Source: Ziziphus jujuba
Taxonomy: Eukaryota > Streptophyta > Magnoliopsida > Rosales > Rhamnaceae
Assembly: GCF_031755915.1 (NCBI RefSeq)
Contig: NC_083383.1
Coordinates: forward strand, 28,581,501-28,645,500
Direction of reading: 5' to 3'
DNA length: 64,000 bases
The notes beneath the pieces were generated by a model that was not told the origin of the DNA, searched no databases, and saw only the letters and a program-made list of their open reading frames with translations. Shown piece by piece: positions 1 through 13,697 of the stretch. Position numbers and translations under genes: made by a program. Every line of letters starts with the position of its first letter. Within the stretch, counting starts at the first letter, position 1.

Positions 1-389
1 ACCATGCTCCCTAGAATAAAACCCAGAAATTGAATGAGAAGTTATATCTCATAATGGAATCAACAGACAGAAAGTTATATCTCAAAGAAAAAGAAAAAAA
101 AAAAAAATGTATTTTCAACTTTTTCTTTTCCTCATTGTTTATTGTGCTTTACAATATGGCTCACTACAATATAACTTACACCTGATTTTCTATGCACAAT
201 ATGCAATTCCCTCCTGTTGCTTCTAACCATTCTCTCAGACAGAAGATTTTCCAAAAATAATACAATATTTACACCTTCGGAAACTCATTTACACGACCTA
301 TGTCAATCTACCCATTGAATTCATCCAAATTTCTTTCAAAATGCTTGTGCAGGTCAGTGCTTGGATTTTCAGGTTCTCTTATAAATTTA
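1..389. other. 3' flank of FANCM
   Basis: This is sequence downstream of the FANCM stop codon (transcribed leftwards). It probably holds the 3' UTR and the end of the transcript. It is AT-rich, with an A-rich run near 88-110. I see no open frame or other feature here. Confidence 0.5.
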
Positions 390-3300
390 TCAAATGCCGA
401 GATCAAATGATGGTGAACTAATTAGACCAGGATTTTGTGGCTGAGGAATTATCTTTTGTTCCTGCAATGACTCTGATTTATGCTTGAGAAGCAAGGTAGC
501 CTGTGCTTCGATAGCATCGAGATCAATATCCTCATAAAATTTATCATCATAAAGTATGTCCGAATTTGCTTCGCTCTGCTGCAACTGTCTCCCTTCATCC
601 TCAAACTGAAGTTGGAATTTTTGCTCTAAGTTGATTACAGGAACAGAACTTGATAAACAAAAGCTTAATTTTCTTTTTCGACTTTCGGTCTCTATACAAG
701 CTGTAGAAGGCACGACTTCTATGTCATTTTTTATTATGTCATGATTTATTTTTATGGACTTTGAATGCCTACTGATTGACTGATGTGTGGAATCGGCTTG
801 AGGCGTCTGAAGAAAGCAAACTCCCTTGCCAGAAATACTTCCAGAATCACTTGTCCTGGTAGTGGGAGCAACAGAATCAGGGCTAAAAGTGGAAGAACAG
901 CTTGGAAGCCTCGGTATTGGTGATTGGGTGAGCAATGAACGCCTGTTGAAGGATGAACATTAGATTTCAAAAATGCAAATTTACCACCATAAGAAGCTGA
1001 GAAGAAAACTGAGTGAAAATTTGAATTGACAAGCCTACGATGCTCCATGCATGGTTTAAATTATTGTAACATTTAAAAGAAAGAGAATTTGCTAGAAACC
1101 TGTAGATTGCCATCATGTCAACCCTACTAGTTTCAGATTGAGTACCGGCAGATGTGGGATTTATCCTGTCATCTATAAAACTGTTATTTGAATCATTGTC
1201 CTGGTCATCTTCCTCATCATCAGAGACACTTGCATCGGTAGAAACCCTATGCAATAACCACCAAAATGAATCAGCATTGACATTTCTCATAAGATTGCTT
1301 TTTCTGCAAGACGATAACTTATATAGGGTAACATCATTAGCAATTCATTTCCTAAATAAAAGCAAATGTATATTCATCTATTTTAGAATGCTTTCAAAGG
1401 GCATAAAATTTGAAAAAAAAAAAAAAAAAAAGAACTTGGGAAAATTAAATTTTAATTAATCATCAAGTATAAGCTTACTCGGCTTCTTCTTCAATGAAAG
1501 GTCTTATTGCATCATTATCTTGCTTCCTTCTACCTGGAAGTAACATGTTTGTCATGTGTAGGTCAATAGTTAATAGAGCTTTTGATGTTTTCAACACATA
1601 GCAAACCCATAAAACTTGGCAAGGAAGGTAAGGGTTGTATAAACAAACTAATAAGAAGAAACAAACCTAAATGCTGAAAAAGGTAAAGTATCAGATGTAC
1701 CAGATATATTATTCAAGATACCTCTTTGATGCTTACGATGAATTGCATGGGGACTTGGAAAAGATCTTGAAATCTCCTCTGATGGGTCAGAGGCAGCAGT
1801 CTTTACACTGTCCAGATTCTTAGTTGTTTTATGATCCCCAATCTTGCGCAATCTTTTAAATTTGCGTACTGGTTTTACACTTTCTGTCTTGTCTCCAGAA
1901 CTTAAACGCCAATCTTTGCTACAGCTATTGTTTGTGACGTTTGCCAAGGGACTTTTGACTTCCTCTAAAATTGGGGAAGAGGAAAAACACCCTGTTATGT
2001 TGGCAACTTTGTTCTTATTAAGTTCAGGAGTTTGAATTTCATTATTAATAGGATGAACAGAGATTCTTCCACTGGTATTACTGTCTGTATAGACCAGTTC
2101 ATTTTTCCCAGGACTTGAAGTCTTCAGCAGCATTTCACTATGTGCTTGAGTAGGTGAAACAGCATCTGGACCAAGATTGTTCTCTCTTCTTTCTCCATTT
2201 GATTGTCCTACACAATCCAATTGTTATGGAAGGAACTCTCAACTCCAATTTAATTAAAAAAAATATCATAGGCAAAGATTTTAAATTTTTGAATCAAGAT
2301 ACAACATACATAAATGGTAAGGAGTACCAACCACAGTTATTGATAGGAGACTCAGGAACAACACCAGTTTTAATCATATTTGTTAGCCGGGGGCTGAACT
2401 CAGTATCTCCAAAATCATTACTGTAGTCATCAGGCAGCAATGTTGAGGCCTTCATTTTCACGCTACCAGGTGTTGTACAGTTACCATCTCCATCCGAAAC
2501 AATTCTCTTTGAAATTGGAGTTTGAGGAATATGCTCAGCCTCTTCAAACGTATTCTCTTGCCATGCATCTGAATGGCACAATATAGAAATAGGAGTTCCA
2601 TTCTTCATATATCTTGTAGGAGAAGTCATTAGATCTCCTAGAGCTCCTGCTTCTGCTTGAATGGTTAGGTCTTTATGCTCTTCAACAGAAGCCCTCAGAT
2701 GGCGAGGATCTTGATGTGAAGAAGTTACCAACAAAGTATTGCTTGTTCTTGTCTTACTGGGATGTGAAACTTTTCCGAAAGGAAGTAAAGGGACTGTCAC
2801 AATTATAACGTTTCCATCATCATCAACTGATACAAAATCTGAACCAAAGAGATAGGAGTGCCCATGAGCCCTTTGGCAAGGGATTTCACATGCACCATGC
2901 TTCTCCTTGGTTTCTAAGTTCTTAGTATGTGATATTTCAGGTCCCAAATCTTTGGCTTGACAATTTTTCTCTGACGAATGATCAGACAAAGGCATATCTG
3001 CAACAATATTTTCAAGTTTATTGGATACAAGCCAAATAACAGCATACCATGACTCTTGTACATAGTTATTGCTGAAAACAAGAAAAATAAATAAGTGCTA
3101 AGTAAATATTTACCATGACGCTATTAGCCACAATATTACTTATATAGCAGTCTGAAAGAGTAGCATTTAAAAATCTCAATGCTAAATATTAGTTGCAATT
3201 TGCAAGTAGTCCATTCCACAAAATTCATTAGAACACAAGAGTCTGGAAGCTTGGTGCGGGTACTTAAAAGCTAGAGGAAACAAAGAAATATACCTATGAT

Positions 3301-6300
3301 CTTTTATTAAAATATATGTCCTAGTGTAATTTCTATTAACCAAGTGCTGGATACGTATATTCTCAATTAACGAGTACATCCTGCGAACACAAGTTAAAGG
3401 TTCATACCTTTTTTGTTCTGTTGTTCAACACTAGTTTCCAAGCTTTTCTCTAAACAGACTTCTTCATGCTGAATCCAGTGAAAAAATCAGATAAGCAAAT
3501 ATAATGACCAGATAATAAGACAAAATTCTTAGCACATGAACTGAACTTGGACCTTGAAAGGAGAAACTTTGCTGTTCCCAGCGAATGATAGTTCTTGTAA
3601 GTATTGCATTGTATCAATCAGTAGTCTCGTTTTAAATGAATGCATCACTTTATGAACTCTAGAGGGAAATGTCTGGAAGTGAGGAAATGCAATAAGGGAT
3701 GGTTTCCATGTAATATCACCAGGTGGGTGAAAATACTTCGCAATTAGATTAGTCTCAGCAACAGTAAGTTTGTCTCTAAAAGCAGGTGACTGCACAGTAG
3801 CATCATCTTTCACTTTTTTTCCACGACGAACAAATTGTTCAATTGAAAGCTCAACAAATTGGACTTCTGGTTTGTAAATGTGGGGAATCTGCGATAAAAT
3901 ATAAACTAAAAGGTCCATAACAGAAAGTTATAACACTAAATAAATGTTAATGACATTTTCAAGACCCATTTGATACTGATTATTGATTTTGGCAGTGTAA
4001 AAAGTAATTAAAAATCATTTTAACAGAAATGAGTGTCTTGTAAAATTGACTGTATCTTAGATTATTTTATAATCATGTTAGTCTTCACAACAGTTTTAAG
4101 ATGCAGGCAGGAAATAGCTTCTTGAAATCTTTTCATGCATAAGAAGGCGCCTTCTGTAATAAGATATTTCAAGATACTCATCTCAACCTCATTTATTATT
4201 ATATTCATGTCAAAACCCACATAAATATTATTTTTTGGAAAAAAAAAAAAAAGAATAAAAGAAAATAAACATTAACTTTGCTCCCAGTACACGCTCAATA
4301 CATATTGTCAATTATTTTATCATTCATCTATCACAATTTCAACTCAAAGGAATTCTAAAAGCATATTTTACCAGATTCTCAACTAATTTATGAGATAGAT
4401 TTGATTTTTCCTACAGCATAATTAACAGTAACTTTTTAAAAGAAAAACTTACAGGAATACCAAATTGTCTAAATATCTTACCATTCTTGGGCTAGGATGA
4501 AAATTGAAGCTATTCATCCCCCCATTTCGCATATGTTTCCTCACAGCCTTGCTGTTTGCTTGTTTTCGCATGTAACCTTTCAACTCTGATCCTTCACAGG
4601 CTAAAACTAGTAAAACTTGTCAAGGAACTACTGAAACAAATTGAACAAAACTATTAAGGTAGAGGGAAAGAATTAAAGAAAAGCTATTGTACGCTCTTGT
4701 GTATTGCACCTAGAAATCACTCCAAAAATTACTATTCATGTAATAAAGGATATCAACTCGTCCATCATGCTTCCTTCCAGTCCTCCCCATTCGCTGAATC
4801 ATTCTCAATGGGGACACATTAGCATCAAAGCATATTACAAGATCAACTTCCATTATATCAAGGCCTTCTTCGCCAATAGATGTGGCAACAATGACGTTAT
4901 ATCCACCAGCCCGAAATTTCTGTTTGAAAAGTAAATAAGCCAATGTGATGCAGTAAGAAAAGAAATGAACAGTGTCATAGATACCTCCAAAACAGCCTGT
5001 TGAACTTTTTGTGACTGGCCTTTCAACGTTTTTCCTGTAAAAATATATTGTCAACAAGAATGACTACTAAATTCCCAGCAACCATAGGTGATAATAGATA
5101 ACAAGAGGAAAATAAAGGTAAACTAGCAACTTCAGACGTATTCCACTGTCATTAGGGACATTTTTCATTAGATTTCAGTTACAGAAGAAAAATGGTTAAG
5201 AGTATGTAAAACTGGAAAATGTTTACTTTCTACTTGTTAAACCTATCACCTATGAACTTCTAACAAATTACAAATGCATTCACAGCCCTTAGCCGTACAG
5301 ATGTTTCATAGGAGAAGTCACATCAATGAGAAAAGCAACACTCCAACATTTTTGACACAATAATAATAATAATTGGAGGGAGTTATGCAAAATGATAGCA
5401 TGTGTGGTAGAAATCAGCTGTGGACACATGAACCAAACACATGGTTTTTTTTAGAGACATCCCTACATCAAGTCATATATTAATCTGCGACATGGGCACC
5501 ACTAGGTCAAATAGTAGAAAGAAAGCTCCTTTGAAACTATAGACAAGAAACTTCAAACCTGAACTTTGACCAATAAACTGGGTAGCTCTAACTATATTCC
5601 CAATGTTTGACAATGCATCCATTATGTCCCTGTACATTCGGATCATTAAAATTCATAAATAAATTTTCCAATCTCAGAGAAAAAGTATATATTGAATGCA
5701 TGTTATTATATTAAACTTAATGACAGAATTTTCACCTGACACTTCCTCTAAAATTTGAGAAAATAATGACCCTTGAATTTTGTGGATCCTTCAATTCTGC
5801 AGGCACATAAATTATCATATTTACTAAGAGCCCAATAAACCTGTCAATCGTACTTGTATTTTACATAAAAGATCAATTATGGATATAACAAATGTTTTAG
5901 AAACTTCTATGTGCTAATTACAGGACAAATTAATAAATTGAATAGAAATTATCTTAACCATGATCCAAAACAATAGTCAGAAACCTTGCTCAAATATAAG
6001 ATAAACAACCAAGACTACCTGAACCATAATATTTAACTTTTCTCAAATGTGACAGTAACGACTTGAATTGTGATGATCTTAAACATATCAAAGGGAAATG
6101 GTATTTAATTTCTAAACTTCAGGATTCAATTCATAATTCAGCCACAAAAAGTTATCCCCAGAGTAAAGATGGATGAAATTTTCAGGTCAATTAGAAGGAA
6201 ACGTTTTATTTATATTTTAATTACTGATGTGAATCAGCAACAAAGAATCAAGTATGGCTATCTACAGGAGCAACTATTATACAGATAACAGAAGCATTCC

Positions 6301-9300
6301 TGGAAGTAATAAGATAGGTTTTATTCTAAAAGGATAACGATTGAAGACATCTTAAAAGTAAGGAAAAAGAACCATTTAAACCAACAAAAATTGAGAGAAG
6401 AAAAAATGTGGCAAACAAGCTTATGATAGCAGGTGATTAACAGAAATCAATCCTTGGATGTTTACCTCAACTATCCAAAAGAAAGAAAAATGGAATTCAT
6501 ATACTAACAGCTAGTTTGAAACCCAAGACTTGCTTTCTTATAAATAGAAGAGTTCACATATTCCCCGAAAACAATGGCATATAAAGGATTTGAGATTATA
6601 GTGATTATTACAGCATTAAAAAATAATAATAATAATAAATAAAATACAGATCTAATTTCACTGACTACTGAAAATTAAAACTAGCATTGCATGGCACAAT
6701 CTCAGCAAGATTATGCTCCACATACTCTAATTATTTAAAAAAGATAACGGTGCACATACTGAAATGATCAAGCAATACTTCTAACATTTTGGATAGCTTT
6801 GGACTTGGAGCACCATGAGACAAGTTTTGCTGCATTAATAACTTCACTTTCAAGAGATCTTCATTTCTACTCATATATCTCGCAAATGGCCTGAATGATT
6901 AAATTTCAACAATTTAAAGAAGATAGTGATAAAAAATTTAAGTGCAAGAACATATGTGCTTCAATTACTAAGTGAAAATACTGCTTTTAATAGATTATAG
7001 ACTGACTAATTTCTTAATGCCATAAGATGGGATGACAAGGTTCCTTGAATCTGTGTTTCATCTAATTAAGATGGTAAAGAAATGGAGGCTACACAAGAAC
7101 TAACCCTTGTCTCAATTTCTCTTCAAGCATCTCACATGCTGGCCTTATTCCATGGCTCGACAGTAGCTTGCGAATGTGGTAAAGAGTTATAAGTACTCCA
7201 AAATAACCTTCCACATCTCCATACTTCACTGGGGGAAGGTCTACAGGAGGTGCTTGACGAAATTTGTCTCTTGAATTAAGCAGCTCACATGGGCTCAACT
7301 GTCCAACAAACCAACAGGGGGAAAAAGAAAAAGTGTAAGAAGACCCAAATTCAAATGAAGATTCTACTAATGACTAACAAGAAGTGGCAGAAAGCCCAAA
7401 AGACCATACATAATATCAACATAAAATTTCTAGGTTCAAGGCAACAACTAAAAATATCATCTGTGGGAATGGAATTGTTCATTTCAAGAGTTGAATAACA
7501 AATAAGACGTAAGAAAATTGCATGGTCATAACAAACACAACAAGCACAATTTATTCCATAAGTCCTAGAGCTCCTGAAAATAAAACCCACAACCATAACT
7601 TTGGCCATTTCTGTAAGATGAAAGTCTAATAATAATGACATTAAGGTGTAGAGGGATGTCCATAATTTCTGTAAATTACCAAGGAAATTCAACTAAAACA
7701 GACATGTTAATAACTCACAAGAAGAATATTTACTACAATGTTGATAAGCAAATGGTCCAAATTAGAATCGAAAAGCAGAAGAAACAATTCAATCTGGAAG
7801 AATAGAGATTTCCAGCTATAAGTATGTGAATATAGAATATATGAAATCATACAGTTTCATAATCTCGATGCTGAAGAACTCCAACTGCAGAAAGCCTGGC
7901 AACATATGGACGTATTACTTCCAAAATCATTTTATTTATCTCAACAGCATCTTTGCCCAATGCAACCTAAACAACATTACAAGTTATATCTGTATTAAAC
8001 ATAGTTCACTGATCAAATACTGCAATACACATGAAAAATACACATACCTGAATTAACTCTATTAGTTCACTGATCAAATATTGTAATAGAGACATGAAAA
8101 GTACACATACCTGAATTAACTCTATCTTCCTATTATGAACATATGGACTAACATCATGGTCACTTTCATTACGATATTCCAGTGTTGATATGTGCAAGTT
8201 ATCAATAATTTGCTGGATGGTCTGCTGCTTTGCTGAAGAAAAGTATAAGTTATAACATAAAAACGTACCATATTGAATGCACTTTGGAAAATCAAGTACA
8301 TATCAGCAACTTACCTCCTGGTGTGGCTGTCAAAGCTAATATTCTCAATTGCACCGGTACATCCATTAACTACAAATTTAGACATTCACCAAAAGGAGGA
8401 AAAAAAAAAAAAAAACTGTAGAATATCAATAGTGAAACCTAAAAAGCTATATCCACAAGTAAAATACCAAAATATCTACAATCATATTAATTTAGCAAGA
8501 TTATGGGGAAAAAAGTTGTGACAACTAACCTTGCGGATGGCAACACAATAAGCATAGTTTCCCATTGCTCGATGAGCTTCATCAATAACCAATAATACCA
8601 AGTAGTTGACTAAACATGTTCCTGCAGCAAATTACTCTGTGAACAAATTCCAGTGGCATAAAGACTTCGTAAAAAAGAATTATTAGAAAACAAATGGATC
8701 ATGAAATACAAATTTTAAAGCAAAGCCTAATTAAAAAGGAAATACTTAATATCCACCTTGCTACATAAATATTTGGTAAAAGAGAATTACTAATTAACTA
8801 TAAATGCAATTGCCAATGATTAATCATTCAATCGAAACATTACTAACAAGTAATATTATAATCTTTCATGTAAACTATGCTTTAACAATAATTCCACCAT
8901 CTTAACCCGGCATTTAGATATGAGATACTGATTTCAAATTACGACAAAAGGAAACGACATCAACCATCTTTCATTTGCTTCTTCAAAGTTTATAACATTG
9001 TTTTAAAGTTATTGATCACTTTCAAAATGGTTAGTATTAGCAGCAGTACTAGCCACCTAGCCATTATCTTCCTATTAGTGCTATATTATAAACAAAAAGT
9101 TAGAACTACATAACCAAATTGTACTACTGTTTGGAAATTTAGCAACAATCTTATGGAGTGAATAAAAAAAAATAAAAAATTAAAATTCAGCAAAATAGAT
9201 AACAACACTGGCGATCCCAAAAGTGTAAAACTGAAGAAAAAGAGAGACAACTTGCCCAAAACTTAGAGCAGCAGAAATACCATCTTGCATTGCTAAGAGG

Positions 9301-12300
9301 TTTAATTTCATTAACATTAAAAAAAAAAAAAAAAACAAAATCAGTTCTGGAGGTAGCTTTTCATATCTTATATATCAGTAATTCTAAAACATTATAGATA
9401 TAGAGTTTACAAATTACAACCAATGTTTTGAATCTTTTTTATTTGGCTAAAGTATTAAAATTAGACTTGTAAGCACTACGCACCTGTCACCTAACTTTTT
9501 ATAAACATGCAAGAATTCCAGATATAAAGGCAATAAAATCCCAACCACTAAGCATGTGCCGATTACTGTTAAATAGGATTCTTTCCACAAAGTTCAAACC
9601 TGATTAACAATATTAAGCTGGATTATAAACCTCAGTGTATGAAGAAAAAAATTAATTAAATACTCCATCCAACCCTTTTTTCTTTTTTGGTTTTTTTTTT
9701 GTGTGTGTGTGTGTGTTTTTTGCTGTGATGTCAGACGTCTTCTTATGCATATTAACAACAATATTTCCATTGCAGTAGTTACATGCCCACTACTTATAAT
9801 GTTAAACTTAATGCAGTGTAGACAAATAACCCTCCAGATAGGATTTACTAACTGCTCAATTGCAATCAGCAAGATATTATTGCATGGTTCAAATATTACA
9901 CACCAGATTGAATATCCTTCTCCAATACTTGTGGAGTAACAAAGAAGACTCGTTTGGATTTCCAAAAGCATGCTCGTTTTGTAGGATTTACCTGACCTGT
10001 CAAATCGATTGTCCAATCCTGCAATTCATTTGATCAGAAACCTTTATCTATATATAAATGCACTTGATAAAACAATTGTCCAAGTGAAACTCAAAATTTA
10101 TCAAACCAATCTGTTTGACAAATCACAGATAGCCTTACTTGTGGAATTCCCACGATTCCATGGCATGCTTCAATTTGCTGCATGACAAGTGGTCGAGAAG
10201 GTGCAGTGAAAACTATTTTTCCTGTTGTCCAAAGACCAATCTCAATACTTTCACAATCTTACAAGGGTAAACTCAAGAAATCCACAACACAAGGTATTAA
10301 AATACATGAAGAGATTTGTCGTAATGAATGACATAAAGCTTCATGTCAATTCACTATGACAAATATCTTCTATGTACTTTTGCAATATAAATTATAAAAT
10401 CATCCAGAACTACGCAAACCCGGAGCATATAATTATACCTCAAATGTCTCATTTAGTCAGTGCTCAGTTCTCTATTAGGAATTTAAATGAGAACTAAACA
10501 AAGTAACAGGACAGATATCTAAGCACAGGATAAAATCACGTTACTAAAAAGGCATCTTCCTTGGTTGGATAAATCTTGTTAGACACAAACGCCAACTTTA
10601 AACCAGCTTTAATTTCTCTTCTTCTTCTTCTTCTTCTTTTTTTTTTTTTTTTTTCACTGTTTTTTTTTCCTTGATAAGGAATATAGCAAGTTAACATGAT
10701 AAGCAATCGTTTAACAACAAATGGAAGAATATAAACCAAATTGGAAAAGCAGAACATTACATTGAAAAGTGAGAAAATATGTTACTTTTTTTGTCATCAT
10801 TCCTTATAATATATGTGGTAAACTATTTTTGTTTTGTTATTAGTGATAAATTGTGTTTAAGAAGCACATCTTTGTTAATATTACTCAAACCACTAAACCA
10901 TAAATATGAGAAACCACTCTAAGAGCAGAGGCACAGTTTATTATTCTTTTACAACTCTCTTCTTCTCACAAGGTATCAGAAAGGAAGATCTATCCACTGC
11001 CACACTCCATAACCCTAATTTCCATCATAATGATGCAAGGCAGTTTTTGTTCATCTTTCTTCTTTTGAAATGTTTTTTGTGAATTCTGGATGACTCAACA
11101 TGTATTCATGTATTAAATGATTCTTCCATATCACAAAGTTTTGTCTCTTATACAAATATAAAAACGTGATGAAAAAAATCAACTGCCTCTGTAATAAACT
11201 GGCTACCTTAAGAATGCTAATCCAAGCCCTCTTTGCTGTATCATATAAAAAACAGACCCTAACCTTAAGCCTAGAAATCTTGCCTCTTTCTGTTAATATC
11301 CTTCCAAAAAATGAAAAACCGTCAAGCCAAATGATAAATAAAACATGAAATGTATGCAACTTGTTAAAAAGTACAACGAGAATTAAGTTACCATCTGGGA
11401 ACCATCGGAAATAATTGTACATAACAACTGCAGCAATAAGAGTTTTCCCAAGTCCTGTTGGCAATGCCACTAAAGTATTTGAAAACAGTGCTTTCTTTGT
11501 AATCGCAAGTTGATAGTCACGCAGTGGAACATTAACTGCATTGAAAGTAAAATGTAAGATAATAAGCTCATGTTAAGTAAATCCCACATGTGACATGCCA
11601 AGATTAAATCATACTTTTATCGCAAAAAAGTTTTCTAAGCCAAAGAAAGCAAGATAAATCGAAACAACTTTTCAATTGTACCACAAAACCACCACTGATG
11701 ACAATAATTCTCCACAAAGTGTGCCCAGCACACTAATTCTCACACACTTCCTACAAGGGCACCGATCTCTAGCGTACTTTCTTACTGGTACACACACCAG
11801 CACACACTGTTAAATCTCTCAAACACTTATTCTATATTCCAGCACTCATATATCCAGTGGTTTTACTTTTAACTTCTAATAATGAAGCCCAAATTTTCCT
11901 CTACTAGCTAATCATGTAGGATCTTTGCTTTATCCAACTTCAAGTTTCCTAGAAAACACAAGCACAGTGGCTTTTGGAAGAAGTGTTTAGGATAAGAGAG
12001 TAGCCGTGCAACTCAAAAGATCTCCATTTTGTTTGTTTGTTTTGTGTTAAAAACAAAAGATCTCCAGTTGATGCACAGAGATGGTGTTGACTTGAATGTT
12101 GGCAAAAAGAACAAATAGTTTTAACTAACTCCACAAAAACCCCAAAAGAAAATAATCAAAATCTCATTTTGTTTGTGTTAACACCTAGAAGCATAAACCA
12201 CAAACAAAATCATGAAACAATGATGGTCAGCTTGTCAATGTGATTAAAAACGTAGTAATCCTTGGTTCAAAAGTATGAATTTAACGCCACAAAAAAACCA

Positions 12301-12905
12301 AACAAAATCATCAAAAACCTGAATCTTTATTTCAAATCCCAAATTTGAACTTCAACAGCCTCCAACTGAATCCACTTGACCACAACCCAAAGTCTAAAAA
12401 TTTCAAAAATTTAGAACATGCCCAGTTAGAAAATTTCAGAGAGATTGTAGAATTAAACCTGGGTATATCCAAGTTTTGGCTGCCTCAACATCAATTTCAA
12501 CGTCGCAAACCCTTTCATCACGACGTTCCCCAGTATCCCAACTCCTCTCCTGTTGAGGCCTCGGGACCTCCTTCGCAACAAACTCGTGGAGCGTGGATTG
12601 CCTTGAATTGCTGCCATTCTTCTTCTTCTTCTTCTCGCTCTCGTGTTTCTCAAAGTTGCAAGACGAAGAGGAGGGCTTTCCAGTTTGGCATGCCACATCG
12701 ATTTCTCTCACAGCTGCCTCCCAATCAAATTCCTTCAACCCCAGAAACCAATAAAAATAAATAAATAAATAAAATTCAAGCACTTTCCCAAAAACAAAAA
12801 AACAAAAGAAAATAAATTTGAAAATGAAAAAGAAAATAAATTTGAAAATGAACTTACATCATCGTCGTCTTCGACTACGATTTTGGCACCAATGGCGGAG
12901 TCCAT
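390..12905 (-). CDS. FANCM: FANCM DNA translocase/helicase, 23 exons, about 1400 aa
   Basis: Homologue of Fanconi anaemia group M protein, a nuclear SF2 DEAH translocase that remodels branched DNA; in plants it limits meiotic crossovers and acts in recombination repair. Exons read from the right: 12905-12858, 12732-12459, 11535-11392, 10221-10139, 10018-9904, 8621-8530, 8369-8315, 8232-8111, 7966-7853, 7298-7105, 6890-6760, 5796-5736, 5629-5559, 5034-4985, 4919-4754, 4609-4482, 3888-3553, 3468-3408, 2997-2332, 2207-1667, 1529-1479, 1246-1100, 942-390. These sum to 4203 nt in one frame: 1400 codons plus TGA. Arabidopsis FANCM is of similar length. Motifs seen: Walker A PTGLGKT (about residues 133-139), DEAH (235-238), TATPG (motif III), and QRMGRTGR (560-567, motif VI). 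The C-terminal half is acidic and low in recognised domains. The exon 17 donor (GTCCAA) is weak, so that boundary is the least certain. The gene diverges from its right neighbour. Confidence 0.93.
4610..4753 (-). other. AT-AC U12-type intron in FANCM
   Basis: Read on the minus strand, the intron starts ATATCCTTT (the minor-spliceosome donor) and ends in AC. The branch-point-like TTCCTTGAC lies at 4627-4619, with its A about 11 nt before the acceptor. Only this AT-AC choice joins exons 15 and 16 in frame to give [12 protein letters not shown]; no GT-AG pair does. Length is 144 nt. Confidence 0.85.
8002..8125. repeat. Tandem duplication spanning the exon 8 donor of FANCM
   Basis: Two copies, 8002-8062 and 8063-8125, about 90% alike. 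Each contains the minus-strand exon end ATAGAGTTAATTCAG followed by the donor GTATGTG. The donor at the right copy (intron starts at 8110) is taken as the main one. The left copy supplies a second donor 63 nt downstream in the transcript, and its use would extend the exon in frame with no stop. Confidence 0.85.
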
Positions 12906-13697
12906 TGAATTCGGAGTTGGGTTTTTTTTGGGTAAATCTGATCTGAGCGCCACTGAGAGACAGATTGGCGGCAAAACTTGAAAAAATGAAAAGCTTCCTC
13001 TTAAACAGTACTCAGCAAGCTGCCCATTTTTTTAATGCTTTTAAAAATTGAAACGTTTAATTGTGAAAATATATTCCATATATTAAATTCTTTTAAAAAA
13101 GAAAAAAAAAATTTATATTCAATTTAATTTTCATTCGCTTTATCAGTCACTCAATATTAATCATTTAAAAATAATTTTTTTAACATTTTCTTTTATATAT
13201 AATTATATAAATATTTCATTAGAGTAGTTATGTGTATAAGAAAATTATTCAATAAGTTTGTTGTTAAAATACAATTTTCTTTTTCCTATTAAAAAATTAA
13301 AGAGAAATAGAAGATAAAAAAAGATTAGAAAAAAGTTGATTTTTTTCTTTTTTTTTTAAATAAGATAAATGTTGATTGAATAAATAATATTTGACAAAAC
13401 ACCATGCCAAACCCATAGATTTATATATGATTCTCTACTAATTCGAAAAGAAAAAATTTATGATCATATAAAATTCAGTGGCATTTTTTTTTTATTTAAA
13501 AAAAGTAATTATGTATCACACAAAACAAAATAAATAATTATTAATTATTTATTTTAACAATATTTTCTTAAAAAGAAAAAGAAAATAAAAAATGAGAGCT
13601 TTTTTGTTTTTTCCATATCTCTCGCCGTTGGTGTGCGCAGATATAGAGAGAGATCAAGAACAAGAGAGAGAGAGAGAGAGAGAGAGGGATTTCAGAC
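12906..13697. promoter_or_regulatory. Shared divergent upstream region, FANCM and COX7c-like gene
   Basis: About 790 bp separate the start codons of two genes transcribed away from each other, so both promoters must lie here unless they extend into the genes. The region is strongly AT-rich and contains no open frame of note. A GA repeat sits at its right edge, in the leader of the plus-strand gene. Confidence 0.6.
13663..13686. repeat. (GA)n microsatellite in 5' leader
   Basis: About twelve GA units, ending 11 nt before the ATG of the COX7c-like gene. GA/CT tracts in plant 5' leaders are known binding sites of BPC/GAGA-binding proteins. A role here is inference. Confidence 0.8.

Noticed and set aside
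9701..9716. (GT)8 microsatellite in FANCM intron 5
   Set aside because: A short simple repeat with no evident role.
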